Of a stretch of DNA of 11,508 nucleotides, positions 6,904-11,508 are shown piece after piece. Position 1 is the first letter of the stretch. Each line of letters begins with the position of its first letter. The position numbers and the translations under genes were made by a program. The notes below the pieces were generated by a model, which was not told where the DNA came from, ran no database searches, and saw only the letters and a program-made list of their open reading frames with translations. The DNA is from Azoarcus sp. (GTDB lineage: Bacteria > Pseudomonadota > Gammaproteobacteria > Burkholderiales > Rhodocyclaceae): NCBI GenBank assembly GCA_031282905.1, contig JAITCV010000010.1, forward strand, positions 1 to 11,508, given 5' to 3'.

Positions 6904-6999
6904 AGCAATGCAGATGGCACAAAGTGCCGCTGAAGAGATCGAGATTGGCCGGCAGGATGCCGACCCCACGATGGTTCCACAAATCGGGTTCTACAGCTC

Positions 7000-7030
7000 G
7001 TAGGGGGCACGGCGCGCCCCGTGCCCCTAC
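7000..7030. repeat. GTAG-headed REP-like palindrome, copy 2
   Basis: The left arm begins GTAGGGGGCACGG and the right arm is CCGTGCCCCTAC, pairing over about 12 bp with one bulged G. It shares the GTAGGGG/CCCCTAC ends with the copies at 6847 and 7046 but differs in the stem interior. Confidence 0.6.
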
Positions 7031-7045
7031 GTCATTACCGTTGAT

Positions 7046-7070
7046 GGGGCGACGCATGCGTCGCCCCTAC
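7046..7070 (-). repeat. GTAG-headed REP-like palindrome, copy 3 (inverted)
   Basis: GGGGCGACGCA/TGCGTCGCCCC is a perfect 22-bp palindrome (7046-7067) with CTAC at its right edge, so it reads GTAG-first on the minus strand. It is the inverted partner of copy 1, giving a head-to-head pair about 220 bp long. Confidence 0.65.
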
Positions 7071-7103
7071 AAATCCGCGCCGTTGCCGTGTTTCCAGGCA
7101 TTT

Positions 7104-8231
7104 TCACGTTTGTCTTTCCAGCCCCGCCCACAACTTCTCACCGAATCGCGGCCACGCGAACTGCATTGCGAACTGGCGCACCCGGTCTGCTGGCAAGCGA
7201 TTTTCCAGCAAATCGAGCGCCGCGCGCGCGAACGCCTCGTCATCGCCCGGCGCAACCAGACGGCCACTGACGCCCTCGCCCACGGCGTCGACCACGCCGC
7301 CCGTGGCGTAAGCCACCGTCGCCAGCCCCTGCGCGGCGGCTTCCACCGCAACCATGCCGAACCCCTCCGGATCGCCGGGCAGATGGCGGACGGGAAAAAC
7401 ATGAAGATCGGCACCGGCATAGGCATCGGCCAATTGCCGTTCATCGGCAATCCACCCCAGGAACAGCAGATGCTCGCCGACACCGGCAGCGCGCGCGGCG
7501 GCAAGAATGCTTTCCGGAGATTGGCATTCGGCATAGAGCGAGTGCGTGGGCGCATCGCCGACGATGAGCAGCCGCACCGTGGGACGGCACGCCACGATTT
7601 TCGGCAACACGTCGGCAACGAATTCCCGCAAGCCCTTGCGCGTGGTCAAACGCCCCACCGAAAGCAGGACGGAAGCATCGCCCAGACGATGAAGCTGGCG
7701 AAAGCGTTCGCGCGCCCCGGAATCGGGCATGGGCAGGCTGACCCCGGGATGGACGATTTCCACCCGGCTGGGCACGATACCCGCGGCATCCGCCAGCCTG
7801 GCCGTCGCTTGGCTGTTGGCAATGACGATATCAAGCCGACGCAACGCGGGATGCCAGAGCGCGCGGTAAACCGGATGTGGCACGGCCACATCCAGTCCAT
7901 GCACATAAGCCGCCGCCCGCGCGCCGCACACACGGGCGGCGGTCAGCGCGATGGGCGCGGTCAGCCCGCTGCCCGCCAGCACGACATCCGGCCTCCAGCC
8001 TCGCGCTTCGCGCAACGTACGCCAAGCCGCGGCCAACAGGAAACGGGACAATGGTCGAACCCGCACCTCACGTACCAGGAACTTGTCCATGGCATGGATG
8101 GCGGCGCCCTCGGGAGCCACGACGCGCACCTCGCAATAGCGGGAAAGTTCTGCCGCGAGATGCAGGTTCAGCCCTTCCATTCCTCCCGCCAAAGGCGGGA
8201 AATTCCGGGTAACGAGGAGCAGTTTTTTCAT
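7104..8231 (-). CDS. GT4-family glycosyltransferase, envelope polysaccharide
   Basis: This 375-residue GT-B enzyme opens MKKLLLVTRNFPPLAGGMEG, the typical acceptor-side glycine loop of GT4. Other marks are YVHGLDVAVPHPVYR (109-123), IANSQATARLADAAG (137-151), IVHPGV (159-164), VGRLTTRKG (192-200) and the EX7E motif Glu289/Glu297 within DPEGFGMVAVEAAAQG. It would transfer a sugar from a nucleotide donor at the cytoplasmic membrane; donor and acceptor cannot be read from the sequence. The ATG at 8231 suits the family N-terminus. A GTG at 8264 overlaps the previous stop as GTGA and has AGGA upstream, so an 11-residue longer form is possible. It appears translationally coupled to the GT2 gene. 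It is not WaaG-like and probably acts on an O-unit, exopolysaccharide or outer core. Confidence 0.85.
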   Translation of the reverse strand: MKKLLLVTRNFPPLAGGMEGLNLHLAAELSRYCEVRVVAPEGAAIHAMDKFLVREVRVRPLSRFLLAAAWRTLREARGWRPDVVLAGSGLTAPIALTAARVCGARAAAYVHGLDVAVPHPVYRALWHPALRRLDIVIANSQATARLADAAGIVPSRVEIVHPGVSLPMPDSGARERFRQLHRLGDASVLLSVGRLTTRKGLREFVADVLPKIVACRPTVRLLIVGDAPTHSLYAECQSPESILAAARAAGVGEHLLFLGWIADERQLADAYAGADLHVFPVRHLPGDPEGFGMVAVEAAAQGLATVAYATGGVVDAVGEGVSGRLVAPGDDEAFARAALDLLENRLPADRVRQFAMQFAWPRFGEKLWAGLERQT

Positions 8232-8260
8232 AGCCGTTTTCACCGTGGAACCCGGTTGCT

Positions 8261-9136
8261 TCACTGTTTTCTGTCCTGTCCTCTGCCATCGAGTTCGATA
8301 TAGATGAGTTGGGTAATTTGTTCGGAAACAAGTCCGATCAGAAATATGATGACTGCTGTCGTGAGCAGCAAAGCGCTCATATTGGTGAAACGGCCATATA
8401 GAGAATACGTGTACAAGTAATACAACAAGCCGCCTCCCATGAAAAAGACCGCAATGGGCGTGAAGAGCTTGAGCGGCGAATAGAGCGTGGCAATCCTGAA
8501 AATGATGAGCAGGAAACGCAAACCATCGCGCAAAGGCCGGATGTGGGATTTACCGATGCGTTTGGCAACCGTTATGGGCACATAGGCCACCGTGTGACCG
8601 GCACGGAAAAAAGCCATGGTGGAGGTGGTGGGATACGAAAAACCGTTGGGGAGCAAGGGCAGGAATTCACGGAATTTTTCCGCTCGCACGACACGAAAGC
8701 CCGAGGTCAGGTCGGCGATGTGCTGCTCGCTCATCCAACTGGCCAGATGGTTGTACAACGTGTTCGCCAGATGGCGCCCGGTCGAGGCCTGTCCACCGGC
8801 GTTGCGCGCGCCGACCACCATGTCGAAGCCTTCACCAAGCCTGTCGAGCAGGCGGGCAATGTCATTGGGATTGTGCTGGCCATCGCCATCCATGAACACG
8901 ATGACTTCGCCCACAGCGGCGCGCGCGCCGGTCTTGATGGCAGCGCCATTGCCTTTGGAATAATGATGGGAGATGACCCGCGCCCCGGCCCGCGTGGCAA
9001 CGGCCGCGGTATCGTCAGTGGAACCGTCATCGACGACGATGATTTCATCGGCGATTTTCAACGCCACGAGACGGGTGAGCAAATCGCCAATGGCTGCGGC
9101 TTCGTTCTTGGCTGGGATGACGACAGAGACTTGCAT
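8261..9136 (-). CDS. GT2 polyprenyl-phosphate glycosyltransferase with two C-terminal membrane helices
   Basis: This 291-residue protein has a cytoplasmic GT-A domain of the dolichol/undecaprenyl-phosphate sugar transferase type. It carries VVIPAKNEAAAIGDLL (5-20), VVDDGSTDDT (34-43) with the donor Asp pair, KGNGAAIKTGARAA (61-74), the DxD-type MDGDGQHNPNDI (82-93) and DLTSGFRVVRA (142-152). Two hydrophobic helices follow at about 223-243 and 253-275. This is the GtrB/ArnC/DPM1-like layout: such enzymes load a hexose on a lipid carrier for use on the periplasmic side. The sugar is unknown. The ATG at 9136 begins MQVSVVIPA, right at the fold. No strong ribosome site is seen. Its stop overlaps the alternative GTG start of the GT4 gene. 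It heads the minus-strand block. Confidence 0.88.
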   Translation of the reverse strand: MQVSVVIPAKNEAAAIGDLLTRLVALKIADEIIVVDDGSTDDTAAVATRAGARVISHHYSKGNGAAIKTGARAAVGEVIVFMDGDGQHNPNDIARLLDRLGEGFDMVVGARNAGGQASTGRHLANTLYNHLASWMSEQHIADLTSGFRVVRAEKFREFLPLLPNGFSYPTTSTMAFFRAGHTVAYVPITVAKRIGKSHIRPLRDGLRFLLIIFRIATLYSPLKLFTPIAVFFMGGGLLYYLYTYSLYGRFTNMSALLLTTAVIIFLIGLVSEQITQLIYIELDGRGQDRKQ

Positions 9137-9168
9137 GAGGAAAAACTCGGCGATAAAAAGTATTGCCG

Positions 9169-9177
9169 ATTATATCA
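9169..9177 (-). promoter_or_regulatory. Extended -10 promoter for the GT2-GT4 genes
   Basis: On the minus strand TGATATAAT combines a perfect TATAAT with the TGn extension. It ends 32 nt before the GT2 ATG and would give a leader of about 25 nt. No good -35 hexamer is present at 16-18 nt, which an extended -10 can tolerate. Confidence 0.55.
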
Positions 9178-9267
9178 GAAAGAGAATCATTACTGGTACG
9201 GAGCCTGTGGGGGCGCACCCGAACGTTGGGGCCGGGACATCGGGAGCCGCTGCTCGTTCAAACGGAT

Positions 9268-9303
9268 TGTCATTGCGAGGCGTAGCGGCGCGGCTATCCA
9301 TAT
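9268..9303. repeat. GTCATTGCGAGG-type dispersed repeat, probable
   Basis: The string GTCATTGCGAGGCGTAGCGG followed by CGCGGCTATCCA resembles a short repeat seen in many bacterial genomes (GTCATTGCGAGG...GCGGCAATCCA). The likeness is from memory and only one copy lies in this window. The rest of 9178-9338 holds nothing I can support. Confidence 0.4.
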
Positions 9304-9338
9304 GGCGATTCAGCCACCCGAAAGCTTGGGGGGGCCCA

Positions 9339-9554
9339 TCATCGTTGCCGCGCGATGAACATGCCCAGGCAATCCGGGCAATAACAGCCCTCCCCGTCCG
9401 TCGGCGCTTCGAGCAAGGGCGGCAACTCCGCGCACCAGCAACGCCCCATCCGCGCGCCGCAGGCGAAACGCCTGCCGCAGCGCGGACAGGTTTTCATCTC
9501 CACCGTCTGTTCCCCACATGGCGGCAGACCGTCACCGCGCTCATTCATATCCAT
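9339..9554 (-). CDS. Cysteine-rich CWC-type small protein
   Basis: This 71-residue protein has nine cysteines at 13, 23, 26, 32, 39, 41, 57, 59 and 62. The pattern CPRCGRRFACG, then GRCWCAELPPLL, then GCYCPDCL matches the small cysteine-rich CWC family, presumed metal-binding (zinc-ribbon-like) with no established function. The ATG at 9554 is well supported by GGAGG placed 6 nt upstream on the minus strand. Many relatives begin nearer the first CxxC, so the first 20 residues could be an extension. It is transcribed away from hsp20; its start lies about 50 bp from the hsp20 promoter, so divergent control is possible. Confidence 0.8.
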   Translation of the reverse strand: MDMNERGDGLPPCGEQTVEMKTCPRCGRRFACGARMGRCWCAELPPLLEAPTDGEGCYCPDCLGMFIARQR

Positions 9555-9604
9555 TTACCGCCTCCGCATGATGCTCATGCCAACGTTCGAACCCGCATTC
9601 AAGA

Positions 9605-9632
9605 CTTGAAACCGAAGCTTGTACACCCATAT
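9605..9632 (+). promoter_or_regulatory. Sigma-32 (RpoH) promoter of hsp20
   Basis: CTTGAAA (9605-9611) is a perfect RpoH -35 element. ACCCATAT (9625-9632) matches the RpoH -10 consensus CCCCATNT at all but the first specified position. The spacer is 13 nt, within the normal range. Transcription would start near 9638-9640, leaving a leader of about 49 nt. This also rules out the TTG at 9619 as a start of hsp20. Confidence 0.85.
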
Positions 9633-9636
9633 TGGA

Positions 9637-9660
9637 GGGGCCGCCGGATTTCACGGCCCC
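9637..9660 (+). promoter_or_regulatory. Hairpin at the 5' end of the hsp20 leader
   Basis: GGGGCCG (9637-9643) pairs with CGGCCCC (9654-9660) around a 10-nt loop. It sits at the predicted transcription start and does not cover the AAGGAG at 9674-9679. It could protect the mRNA end; as drawn it is not a thermometer that hides the ribosome site. Confidence 0.5.
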
Positions 9661-9687
9661 CATGACGACAAACAAGGAGAGCAGAAA

Positions 9688-10119
9688 ATGAACAGTCTGA
9701 TCCATCGCGCGCCCCTCGAAGATTTGCTCCGTGGCTTTTTCGTGCGCCCGGTCGAATTTGGCAACCCCAGCATTGGCAACAGCGCGACCGAAGTGCCGCA
9801 AGTGCGCGTCGACATCAAGGAAAACGCGGACAATTACGAAGTACACGCCGAACTACCCGGCATCCAGAAGGAAAACATCCATGTCCACATCGACGGCCCG
9901 GTGGTATCGATCAGCGCCGAGCGCAAGCAGGACAGGGAACTCAAGGAGGGCGAACGAGTATTACGCACCGAACGCTACTACGGCAAGGTGTCGCGCAGCT
10001 TCCAGCTTGCCCAGGACATCGACGAAAACAAGGCAAGCGCAAAGTTTACCGACGGCGTGCTCGAACTGACCCTGCCGAAAAAATTCGAATCGCAAGCCAC
10101 GCGCCTCGTGATCGAATGA
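9688..10119 (+). CDS. Small heat-shock protein, Hsp20/alpha-crystallin family
   Basis: This 143-residue ATP-independent holdase binds unfolding proteins and keeps them refoldable for DnaK and ClpB. The N-terminal arm (1-36, LIHRAPLEDLLRGFFVRP) is followed by the alpha-crystallin domain (about 37-131). Landmarks are VRVDIKENADNYEVHAELPG (39-58), VVSISAERK (72-80), RTERYYGKVSRSFQL (93-107) and the family motif AKFTDGVLELTLPKK (118-132). A short tail with LVI (140-142) serves as the likely oligomerisation motif. The ATG at 9688 has AAGGAG 8 nt upstream. The gene is monocistronic, since a tRNA gene with its own promoter follows. Induction by heat through RpoH is expected from the promoter. Confidence 0.93.
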   Translation: MNSLIHRAPLEDLLRGFFVRPVEFGNPSIGNSATEVPQVRVDIKENADNYEVHAELPGIQKENIHVHIDGPVVSISAERKQDRELKEGERVLRTERYYGKVSRSFQLAQDIDENKASAKFTDGVLELTLPKKFESQATRLVIE

Positions 10120-10157
10120 TCGAAGAGAGCGAACACTCCATTCCGTAGCCACAATCG

Positions 10158-10197
10158 CGGGACGGCAGACGGGCACACGCTCCGCCGTTCCGTCCCG
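10158..10197. repeat. Imperfect hairpin downstream of hsp20
   Basis: CGGGACGG (10158-10165) pairs with CCGTCCCG (10190-10197), and CGGC/GCCG inside can extend it. It lies 38 nt after the hsp20 stop. There is no T-tract, so a terminator role is only possible. The remaining sequence to the tRNA promoter shows no gene. Confidence 0.35.
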
Positions 10198-10257
10198 TCT
10201 CGCCCCTCGCCATGCCGCATCAATAACGCGGACATTGATCCGGTCATCTTGGGATGG

Positions 10258-10286
10258 CTGTCTTTTTTCGCGGCTTCCCCTATAAT
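10258..10286 (+). promoter_or_regulatory. Promoter of tRNA-Ser
   Basis: A perfect TATAAT (10281-10286) is followed by a GC-rich discriminator (GCGCGCC), usual for stable-RNA genes under stringent control. The -35 is weak (CTGTCT at 10258-10263, 17-nt spacer). The -10 ends 14 nt before the mature tRNA. Confidence 0.7.
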
Positions 10287-10300
10287 GCGCGCCTTCGAGC

Positions 10301-10567
<267 letters not shown>

Positions 10568-10799
10568 ATGCCTACAAATAAACTCAAGGACATCCAATGC
10601 CGGGGCGCGCGGGCGATGATTCGGCCCTATAAGCTGTTCGATGGCGGCGGCCTGCATTTGTTTGTTTCGCCGATGGGCACGAAAACATGACATCTGGCCT
10701 ATCGTCTGGCCGGGAAACCCAAAACGATCAGCCTGGGGGCGCTATCCCGAGGTCTCGCTGTCCGATGCGCGTGAAAGGCTCGCAGAGGTCAAATCCACC
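10568..10799 (+). pseudogene. P4-type tyrosine integrase, N-terminal remnant
   Basis: From the ATG at 10568 the frame reads MPTNKLKDIQ, then IRPYKLFDGGGLHLFVSPMG. This is the N-terminal arm-binding (DUF4102) start of P4-family integrases. A TGA at 10688-10690 replaces the Trp expected in K-x-W-x-L-x-Y-R. The frame then continues HLAYRLAGKPKTISLG, and an extra G in the run at 10735-10739 shifts it to GRYPEVSLSDARERLAE, the family's SLGxYPEVSLxxAR motif. Homology stops near 10790, so the core-binding and catalytic domains are gone. An intact relative would be about 400 residues. The enzyme would have integrated an island at the adjacent tRNA-Ser. The nonsense change, frameshift and truncation show it is dead. 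Confidence 0.88.
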
Positions 10800-10880
10800 A
10801 TGGATTTCTATACTCAGAACAAACACGCCATTGACGCCGCCGTGGATGCAGCGGTCAAGGTTTTTCAGGGGAAAGCATGA
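10800..10880 (+). CDS. 26-residue mini-ORF, coupled to the next gene
   Basis: From the ATG at 10800 the product is MDFYTQNKHAIDAAVDAAVK plus VFQGKA. Its codons are in frame with the shifted integrase remnant, so the stretch may instead be the tail of a fusion. The Ala-rich body suggests one amphipathic helix. GAGG at about 10785 lies 12 nt upstream, a long spacing. Its TGA overlaps the next ATG as ATGA (10877-10880), the usual sign of translational coupling. I recognise no family. Confidence 0.4.
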   Translation: MDFYTQNKHAIDAAVDAAVKVFQGKA

Positions 10881-11071
10881 TGTGGCTTGATACCAATTAC
10901 ATGATTGACATTCCAGAGTACTGCGCCCCCGTGGAAGAGTTGGAAGCCTTCATTGCGAAGATGAAGACTCTGCCGCAAGATGATGAGGGCGTCCAATTCG
11001 CCATTCGCCAAGCTGAGTTTGGCTTGCAGCTTCAACGCGAACTGAAGGATATCGAGCCAGACTTGGCTTGA
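10877..11071 (+). CDS. Small acidic protein in the tRNA-Ser scar, unknown function
   Basis: This 64-residue ORF starts at an ATG overlapping the previous stop, with GGGGA 5-6 nt upstream. The product begins MMWLDTNYMIDIPEYCAPVE and continues as an acidic helical protein (ELEAFIAKMKTLPQDDEG, FAIRQAEFGLQLQRELKDIE). It has one Cys, no signal peptide and no membrane segment. The GC at third positions is lower than in the LPS genes, consistent with horizontal origin. A probable terminator overlaps its stop codon, so it closes a transcript. Size, overlap and position beside an integrase fit island cargo such as a regulator, antitoxin or phage accessory protein, but no family is recognised. Confidence 0.6.
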   Translation: MMWLDTNYMIDIPEYCAPVEELEAFIAKMKTLPQDDEGVQFAIRQAEFGLQLQRELKDIEPDLA

Positions 11072-11079
11072 GGTTTTTT
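11054..11079 (+). terminator. Probable intrinsic terminator
   Basis: AGCCA (11055-11059) pairs with TGGCT (11064-11068), extended by a G-T pair, around a GACT loop. After TGAGG comes TTTTTT (11074-11079). The stem is short and overlaps the last codons of the preceding gene. The T-run makes it the best terminator in the window. Confidence 0.5.
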
Positions 11080-11279
11080 CTGCCGAATCCTTTCCCCCCT
11101 GCGCTCCGCCCGCCTTTCCCTTCATGCTTGACGGCATGTCATCGTGAAGGAGTAAAGGCTGTGAAGAAAATCGCTTTGGCCGCCATCCTGCGGCGAGGCG
11201 AAGATCCCATGCATGGCCACGCCCACGCCCTGCGCGGGCTCGAGATGCACCCTGTATCCCTCGATCGACGTGGGCGAAA
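11080..11279. other. Unresolved stretch between mini-genes and the IS remnant
   Basis: On the plus strand a GTG at 11161 has AAGGAG 8 nt upstream and begins VKKIALAAIL, like a signal-peptide start, but it continues as an unconvincing RRGEDPMHGHAHALRG and runs into the IS remnant. On the minus strand another frame reads EGYRVHLEPAQGVGVAMHGI then FASPQDGG with GC-rich third positions. Both may be pieces of broken genes. I cannot choose between them. Confidence 0.3.
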
Positions 11280-11390
11280 TCGGATGTGCGGGATATATCC
11301 ACGTGCAGCGACTTCGGCAACCTTGCCGACATAGCCCGCATCAAGGCAGAGATTCTCGACTGTCCCCCTCTTTTGGGCGGGCGGTTTCAT
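11280..11390 (-). pseudogene. IS5-family transposase fragment
   Basis: From the ATG at 11390 the minus strand reads MKPPAQKRGTVENLCLDAGY and continues VGKVAEVAARGYIPHIR. The LCLDAGY...GYxPHIR pattern is the DDE-domain segment around the second catalytic Asp of IS5-family transposases, normally followed by an RGEE-type motif. Here similarity ends at PHIR (11280), and the frame continues as arginine-rich noise. The N-terminal half and the C-terminal catalytic Glu are missing, so it cannot be active. No terminal inverted repeats are seen. It starts 3 nt after the stop of the minus-strand gene at 11394. Confidence 0.65.
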
Positions 11391-11393
11391 GCG

Positions 11394-11507
11394 TCAGCCA
11401 AACTCCGCCATCCACGCCTGCTGGATTGCTTCCAGCACCCGTTCGCCGCAGCGGGTGGGATCATCATCGAAGCCGGGAAGCTGCCTGACCCAGTTCATCA
11501 GGTCGAC
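11394..11507 (-). CDS. 3' end of an unidentified gene running off the window
   Basis: The minus-strand frame is open from the window edge to the TGA at 11394-11396 and gives 37 residues: VDLMNWVRQLPGFDDDPTRC then GERVLEAIQQAWMAEFG. The composition and GC-rich third positions are those of a real protein C-terminus. I do not recognise the family. Its closeness to the IS fragment suggests it also belongs to, or was cut by, mobile DNA. Confidence 0.5.
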   Translation of the reverse strand, partial: VDLMNWVRQLPGFDDDPTRCGERVLEAIQQAWMAEFG

Positions 11508-11508
11508 G

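Larger units (their letters stand above)
6770..7103. other. Gene-free gap in the LPS block, filled with palindromes
   Basis: No credible gene lies here; the ORFs present are arginine- or proline-rich shadows. The stretch holds at least four strong palindromes, listed separately, plus a short one (GGCAC AAA GTGCC, 6916-6928). Three of the palindromes carry GTAG or its complement CTAC at an edge. It separates the GT2-GT4 pair from hldA and would put secondary structure in any read-through mRNA. Confidence 0.7.

Noticed and set aside
5587..6933. Plus-strand 448-codon frame opposite hldA and hldD
   Set aside because: It is a shadow of the PfkB kinase; the protein is Arg/His-rich without domains, and it runs into the palindromic gap.
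6847..7070. CRISPR array
   Set aside because: The repeats are palindromes of differing sequence and spacing, with no uniform spacers and no cas genes.
6924..8303. Plus-strand 459-codon frame opposite the GT4 gene
   Set aside because: It begins inside the palindromes and mirrors the GT4 gene; no ribosome site or motif.
8543..9665. Plus-strand frames opposite GT2 and the CWC gene
   Set aside because: Antisense shadows; the minus-strand genes carry clear family motifs, and the second frame runs through the hsp20 promoter.
9619..9687. TTG start at 9619 that would lengthen hsp20 by 23 residues
   Set aside because: It lies between the -35 and -10 boxes of the promoter, so it would not be transcribed; the ATG at 9688 has AAGGAG.
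10865..11344. Minus-strand 159-codon frame
   Set aside because: It is antisense to the coupled mini-gene and terminator and crosses the IS fragment in a different register; no domain recognised.

Overview
The window looks like a chromosomal segment from a Gram-negative proteobacterium with high GC and high third-position GC, most likely a betaproteobacterium. The evidence is a complete inner-core lipopolysaccharide (LPS) heptose pathway with WaaF, WaaC and WaaG, a heptose kinase that lacks the fused nucleotidyltransferase domain, and an RpoH-type promoter before a small heat-shock gene. The phylum-level placement is an inference from protein resemblance; no species can be named from the sequence alone.

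Layout. (1) 1-880, plus strand: the 3' part of a rhodanese-like gene, a small membrane protein, and a translationally coupled short ORF that looks truncated. (2) 881-1440: a poorly coding stretch with a hairpin, one credible small acidic protein (1040-1252, minus) and an out-of-frame coding remnant between it and waaG. (3) 1416-9136, minus strand: the LPS block, transcribed in the order GT2 - GT4 - (gap of about 370 bp with palindromes) - hldA - hldD - waaF - waaC - waaG. (4) 9137-10119: a repeat-bearing spacer, a cysteine-rich CWC-type mini-protein (minus), and a divergent hsp20 gene behind a near-consensus sigma-32 promoter. (5) 10258-10390: a tRNA-Ser(CGA) gene with its own promoter. (6) 10391-11508: the scar of a mobile element at the tRNA 3' end. 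It holds a decayed P4-type integrase N-terminus, two overlapping unknown mini-genes closed by a probable terminator, an IS5-like transposase fragment, and the 3' end of a minus-strand gene running off the window.

How the genes work together. HldA phosphorylates heptose-7-phosphate and HldD epimerises the ADP-heptose. WaaC and WaaF add heptose I and II to Kdo2-lipid A, and WaaG adds the first outer-core hexose. The enzyme that forms ADP-heptose (HldC) is not in this window. The upstream GT2 (polyprenyl-phosphate sugar transferase type) and GT4 genes are probably also for envelope glycans, with unknown substrates.

Most of the window is ordinary housekeeping and envelope biology. The parts worth a second look are the tRNA-Ser integration scar with its mini-gene pair, the GTAG-headed REP-like palindromes inside the LPS block, a degenerate 14-nt tandem array between hldA and hldD, and the hsp20 promoter with a hairpin at the very 5' end of its mRNA. 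I did not find a convincing new defence or other undescribed system.
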